From: an uncultured Prevotellaceae bacterium
Lineage (GTDB): Bacteria > Bacteroidota > Bacteroidia > Bacteroidales > Bacteroidaceae
Reading direction: 5' to 3'
Length of the DNA stretch: 9,699 nt
NCBI GenBank assembly: GCA_946405695.1
Contig: CAMJIA010000056.1
Location: forward strand, 1-9,699
Shown: positions 7,007 to 9,699 of the stretch, in pieces
Position numbering within the stretch: the first letter of the stretch is position 1
How the letters are laid out: every line of letters starts with the position of its first letter
The notes under the pieces: generated by a model
The model's input: the letters and a program-made list of their open reading frames with translations, nothing else
Told to the model about the DNA's origin: nothing
The model's database searches: none
Position numbers and translations under genes: made by a program

Positions 7007-7028
7007 CGCTCGATTTGCATTATCTTTG
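6997..7028 (+). promoter_or_regulatory. kdsB promoter (Bacteroidetes type)
   Basis: TTTG (6997-7000), then 20 bases, then TATCTTTG (7021-7028), a full match to the Bacteroidetes promoter pattern. The transcript would start near 7033-7035 and leave a leader of about 15 A-rich bases before the kdsB ATG at 7049. It probably drives kdsB, the nucleotidase gene and the nudC-like gene together, since no promoter was found in the two later junctions. Confidence 0.75.
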
Positions 7029-7048
7029 CAAACAAAAAACAATAAATT

Positions 7049-7792
7049 ATGAAATTCATTGCTATCATACCCGCCAGATATGCGTCAACACGCTTTCCTG
7101 GCAAACCATTGGCCATGCTGGGCGGAAAAACTGTTATCCAGCGAGTATACGAACAGGCAACAGCCGTCTTGGGCGAGGCGTATGTCGCTACGGATGACGA
7201 GCGCATCTATCAGGCTGTAGAGGCCTTTGGTGGTAAGGCTGTCATGACTCGCACCGATCACAAGAGTGGCACCGACCGCATTGAGGAGGCCGCCACCAAG
7301 ATCAATACCGATGCCGATGTCATCATCAACATACAAGGAGACGAACCTTTTATCCAAGCTTCACAGATAGAAACACTGATGCACCTCTTCGACGACCCGA
7401 CAACACAGATTGGCACGCTGGGCAAACACTTCGAGACAATGGAGGCCGTACTGAATCCCAACTCTCCGAAGATAGCCTGCGACAAGCGAGGCTTTGCCCT
7501 CTATTTCAGTCGTTCGGTAATACCCTATGTACGTGGCAAGGAACAGGCCACCTGGCTGGATCATTTCCCCTATTTGAAGCACCTCGGCATCTATGCCTAC
7601 CGCAGGGAAACACTCCATGAGGTAACACAACTGTCCCAGACACCGTTGGAACTGAGCGAGAGTTTGGAACAGCTGAGATGGTTGGAGAACGGTTATCGCA
7701 TCCGCGTCGGACTGACCAACGTGGAAACAGTAGGCATCGACACACCCGAAGACCTGCAACGCGCTGAAGAGTTCCTTAAAAACAACAATTGA
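7049..7792 (+). CDS. kdsB: 3-deoxy-manno-octulosonate cytidylyltransferase (CMP-Kdo synthetase)
   Basis: Complete KdsB of 247 residues. In the cytoplasm it joins CTP and Kdo to make CMP-Kdo, the activated sugar for the lipopolysaccharide inner core, which agrees with a Gram-negative host. Signatures: IIPARYASTRFPGKPL (6-21, nucleotide-binding loop with Arg10 and Lys19), ATDDERI (47-53), TRTDHKSGTDRI (67-78), IQGDEP (95-100, metal-binding Asp98), YFSRSVIPY (152-160), HLGIYAYRRETL (168-179), LEQLRWLENG (206-215) and VGIDTPEDL (228-236). Length and motif order are normal. The ATG at 7049 sits at the conserved N-terminus and about 15 bases from the predicted transcription start. It is the first gene of the plus-strand operon; the nucleotidase gene follows after 26 bases. 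Confidence 0.97.
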   Translation: MKFIAIIPARYASTRFPGKPLAMLGGKTVIQRVYEQATAVLGEAYVATDDERIYQAVEAFGGKAVMTRTDHKSGTDRIEEAATKINTDADVIINIQGDEPFIQASQIETLMHLFDDPTTQIGTLGKHFETMEAVLNPNSPKIACDKRGFALYFSRSVIPYVRGKEQATWLDHFPYLKHLGIYAYRRETLHEVTQLSQTPLELSESLEQLRWLENGYRIRVGLTNVETVGIDTPEDLQRAEEFLKNNN

Positions 7793-7818
7793 TGGATAAA
7801 TCTTAAAAACAATGCACT

Positions 7819-9525
7819 ATGAAAAAAACAACAATCCTTTTGGTACTAATGTGTATCTGCATGGCAGCTATGGCTAAACAAGGAAAGGCTGTGACCTTGC
7901 GAATAGTAGAAACCTCTGACGTCCACGGGGCTTTCTTTCCCTATAACTTCACGGAGCGTCGTCCCATGGAGGGAACGATGGCACGTGTCAGCACGTATTT
8001 GAAGCGCCAGCGCAAGACCTACGGCGACCGTCTAATCCTGCTGGACAATGGCGATATCCTGCAAGGACAGCCCACCTGCTACTATACCAACTATGTCAAG
8101 ACTGACAAACCCAACATCGCCGCAGAGGTTATCAACTACCTGCAGTACGATGCAGAGACCTTCGGCAACCACGACGTAGAGACGGGTCACGCCGTCTATG
8201 ACAAATGGATTAAGGAGGTGAAGTGCCCGATGCTGGGTGCCAACATCATCGACACCAAGACTAACAAACCCTACGTCAAGCCCTACACCATCATTGAGCG
8301 TGAGGGTGTACGTGTGGCTATCTTAGGTATGCTGACCCCTGCTATCCCCAACTGGTTGCACGAGAGTCTGTGGAAGGGTTTGCGCTTCGACGAGATGCTC
8401 AAGACAGCCCGCTATTGGATTAAAATTCTCAAGGAGCAGGAGAAAGCAGATGTCATCATTGGACTCTTCCACAGTGGATGGGACGGCGGTATCGTCACGC
8501 CAACCTACGAGGAAGACGTTGCCAAGAAAATGGCCGAGACCGTTGAGGGTTTCGACATTATCTTTTTCGGTCACGATCATACCGAGCGCAACACCACCAT
8601 CAATAACACGCTCTGCATGGATCCGTCGTGCAACGCCATCAAGGTCGCAGAAGCTACCATTCAGATTCGTAATGGCAAGGTTATCAGCAAGAAGGGTGCA
8701 CTTATCGACGTGCGCAACGAAGCCATCGACCAGCAGTACATTGCCCATTTCCAGCCCCAGATTGACGCCATCCGTCAGTATGTCGAACGACAGTTGGGCA
8801 CCTTTGTCAGTCCCATGCGTTCCCGCGATGCTTTCTTCGGTTCTGCTGCCTTCACCGACCTGATTCACCAACTGCAATTAGACGAAACACATGCCGATAT
8901 CTCGTTCAATGCACCTCTCACCTTCAATACCGACATTAAGGCAGGACCGATATACATGAGTGACATGTTTAAACTCTACCGTTACGAGAACAAAATCTAT
9001 GTGCTCCGCATGACCGGTGAGGAGGTTCGCAAACACCTGGAGAGAAGCTACGACCTGTGGGTGAACACCATGAAGAGTCCCGACGACCATATCATGATGC
9101 TCAACGAAGGAGCAGCGGGCGACGAGCAGCGCAGGGGGTTCAAGAACCTGACCTTCAACTTCGACTCAGCGGCGGGCATCGACTATGTCGTCGACGTTAC
9201 CAAGCCCGACGGACAAAAAGTACGCATCCTGCAGTTCTCTGACGGTCGTCCGTTCGACGAGAAAGCATGGTACAAGGTGGTCATGAACAGCTACCGCGGC
9301 AATGGCGGCGGTGAACTGCTTACCCAAGGTGCCGGCATCCCCCTCGACTCTATCAATAACCGCATCATCTTCATGAGCGAACGTGACCAGCGTTATTATC
9401 TGACCCAAAAGATTGAGCGGGAAGGAAAGGTAGAAGGTAAGCCACTGAATAACTGGCGTTTCATCCCCGATGCATGGACTCACCCTGCCATTGAACGCGA
9501 CCGCAAACTAATATTTGGAGAATGA
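7819..9525 (+). CDS. Exported 5'-nucleotidase / metallophosphatase-family protein
   Basis: The 568-residue protein has a signal peptide (MKKTTILLVLMCICMAAMA, cut after residue 19). The two Cys in it do not form a convincing lipobox, so it is probably soluble in the periplasm. The N-terminal calcineurin-like domain (about 25-290) has every metal motif: SDVHGA (33-38), DNGDILQG (76-83), GNHD (116-119), LFHSG (216-220) and GHDHT (251-255). The C-terminal 5'-nucleotidase domain (about 325-530) has APLTFN (365-370), DSAAGIDYVVD (449-459) and RGNGGGELL (493-501). The family removes phosphate from nucleoside 5'-monophosphates or 2',3'-cyclic nucleotides using two metal ions; the exact substrate cannot be read from sequence. 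The segment GSAAFTDLIHQ (341-351) departs from the usual GNLIADA-type helix. It follows kdsB by 26 bases and overlaps the next gene by 4, so the three are likely co-transcribed. Confidence 0.92.
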   Translation: MKKTTILLVLMCICMAAMAKQGKAVTLRIVETSDVHGAFFPYNFTERRPMEGTMARVSTYLKRQRKTYGDRLILLDNGDILQGQPTCYYTNYVKTDKPNIAAEVINYLQYDAETFGNHDVETGHAVYDKWIKEVKCPMLGANIIDTKTNKPYVKPYTIIEREGVRVAILGMLTPAIPNWLHESLWKGLRFDEMLKTARYWIKILKEQEKADVIIGLFHSGWDGGIVTPTYEEDVAKKMAETVEGFDIIFFGHDHTERNTTINNTLCMDPSCNAIKVAEATIQIRNGKVISKKGALIDVRNEAIDQQYIAHFQPQIDAIRQYVERQLGTFVSPMRSRDAFFGSAAFTDLIHQLQLDETHADISFNAPLTFNTDIKAGPIYMSDMFKLYRYENKIYVLRMTGEEVRKHLERSYDLWVNTMKSPDDHIMMLNEGAAGDEQRRGFKNLTFNFDSAAGIDYVVDVTKPDGQKVRILQFSDGRPFDEKAWYKVVMNSYRGNGGGELLTQGAGIPLDSINNRIIFMSERDQRYYLTQKIEREGKVEGKPLNNWRFIPDAWTHPAIERDRKLIFGE

Positions 9526-9699
9526 AATACCTTGTATTTTGCCAGAGCGATCTGGTGTTAGAGAAGGTCGGAGATGGTTACCAGATACCCGAAGAAGCAC
9601 CCACCGCTACCAAGCCGTGGACAACGGTGATGGACATTGATGGTGCCAAGGCTTACCGCATAGACCAACCATTGACAGGTGACGAACGCTATGAAATGT
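9522..9699 (+). CDS. nudC: NAD(H) pyrophosphatase NudC, N-terminal part (partial)
   Basis: The ATG (9522-9524) overlaps the nucleotidase stop in an ATGA junction. 59 codons are readable before the window ends, so the protein is cut by the edge and is not a broken gene. The visible part reads MKYLVFCQSDLVLEKV, then GYQIPEEAPTATKPWTTVMD, then YRIDQPLTGDERYEM. This resembles the substrate-proximal N-terminal domain of Bacteroidetes NudC proteins: 'FVFC...LLLEK', 'IP..E.PPT..KPW' and a 'RYEM' segment. NudC splits NAD(H) into NMN(H) and AMP in the cytoplasm and can remove NAD caps from RNA. The zinc-ribbon and Nudix box that would prove this lie beyond the window, so the assignment rests on the N-terminal pattern and is good but not final. 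Confidence 0.75.
   Translation, partial: MKYLVFCQSDLVLEKVGDGYQIPEEAPTATKPWTTVMDIDGAKAYRIDQPLTGDERYEM

Noticed and set aside
8323..8877. Minus-strand open frame of 184 codons inside the nucleotidase gene
   Set aside because: It is a shadow frame opposite the metallophosphatase domain, with no family resemblance.

Overview
The window looks like chromosomal DNA of a Bacteroidales bacterium, most likely of the Prevotella group. Three things suggest this. The proteins have Bacteroidetes-type versions of DapA, KdsB, a eukaryote-like GH13 branching enzyme and a SpoIIE phosphatase with a periplasmic TPR sensor. Starts lack clear Shine-Dalgarno sequences and lie in A/T-rich leaders. Three gene groups are preceded by the Bacteroidetes promoter pattern (-33 TTTG-like box, about 19-21 bases, -7 TAnnTTTG). 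This assignment comes from recognition, not a database search.

Left part, minus strand, positions 1-3139: a promoter at 3107-3139 drives dapA (lysine/diaminopimelate synthesis). It is followed 28 bases later by a membrane TPR-SpoIIE/PP2C phosphatase, and 41 bases later by the first 16 codons of a gene that runs off the left edge and resembles an RsbW-like anti-sigma ATPase. The last two would make a partner-switching signalling pair.

Middle part, minus strand, 3164-6920: a near-ideal promoter at 6890-6920 leads into a tight cluster. It holds a secreted protein made almost entirely of 14 perfectly registered MORN repeats, a YhcH/YjgK/YiaL sugar-family protein, and a glycogen branching enzyme with a histone-like lysine-rich N-terminus. 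Gaps are 32 and 18 bases.

A divergent control region of about 180 bases (6868-7048) separates this cluster from the plus-strand operon. It holds the kdsB promoter, a second orphan -7 box exactly 80 bases upstream of the first, and an imperfect inverted repeat overlapping the kdsB -33 box.

Right part, plus strand, 7049-9699: kdsB (CMP-Kdo synthesis for lipopolysaccharide), an exported 5'-nucleotidase-family enzyme, and, overlapping its stop codon by four bases, the start of a NudC-like NAD(H) pyrophosphatase cut by the window end. The last two could act in sequence on NAD-derived nucleotides, although the nucleotidase is exported.

Most genes are housekeeping. No RNA gene, mobile element or CRISPR array was seen, and no gene-free stretch exceeds 300 bases. 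The parts most worth a second look are the SpoIIE/anti-sigma pair, the MORN-YhcH-GlgB cluster and the divergent control region.
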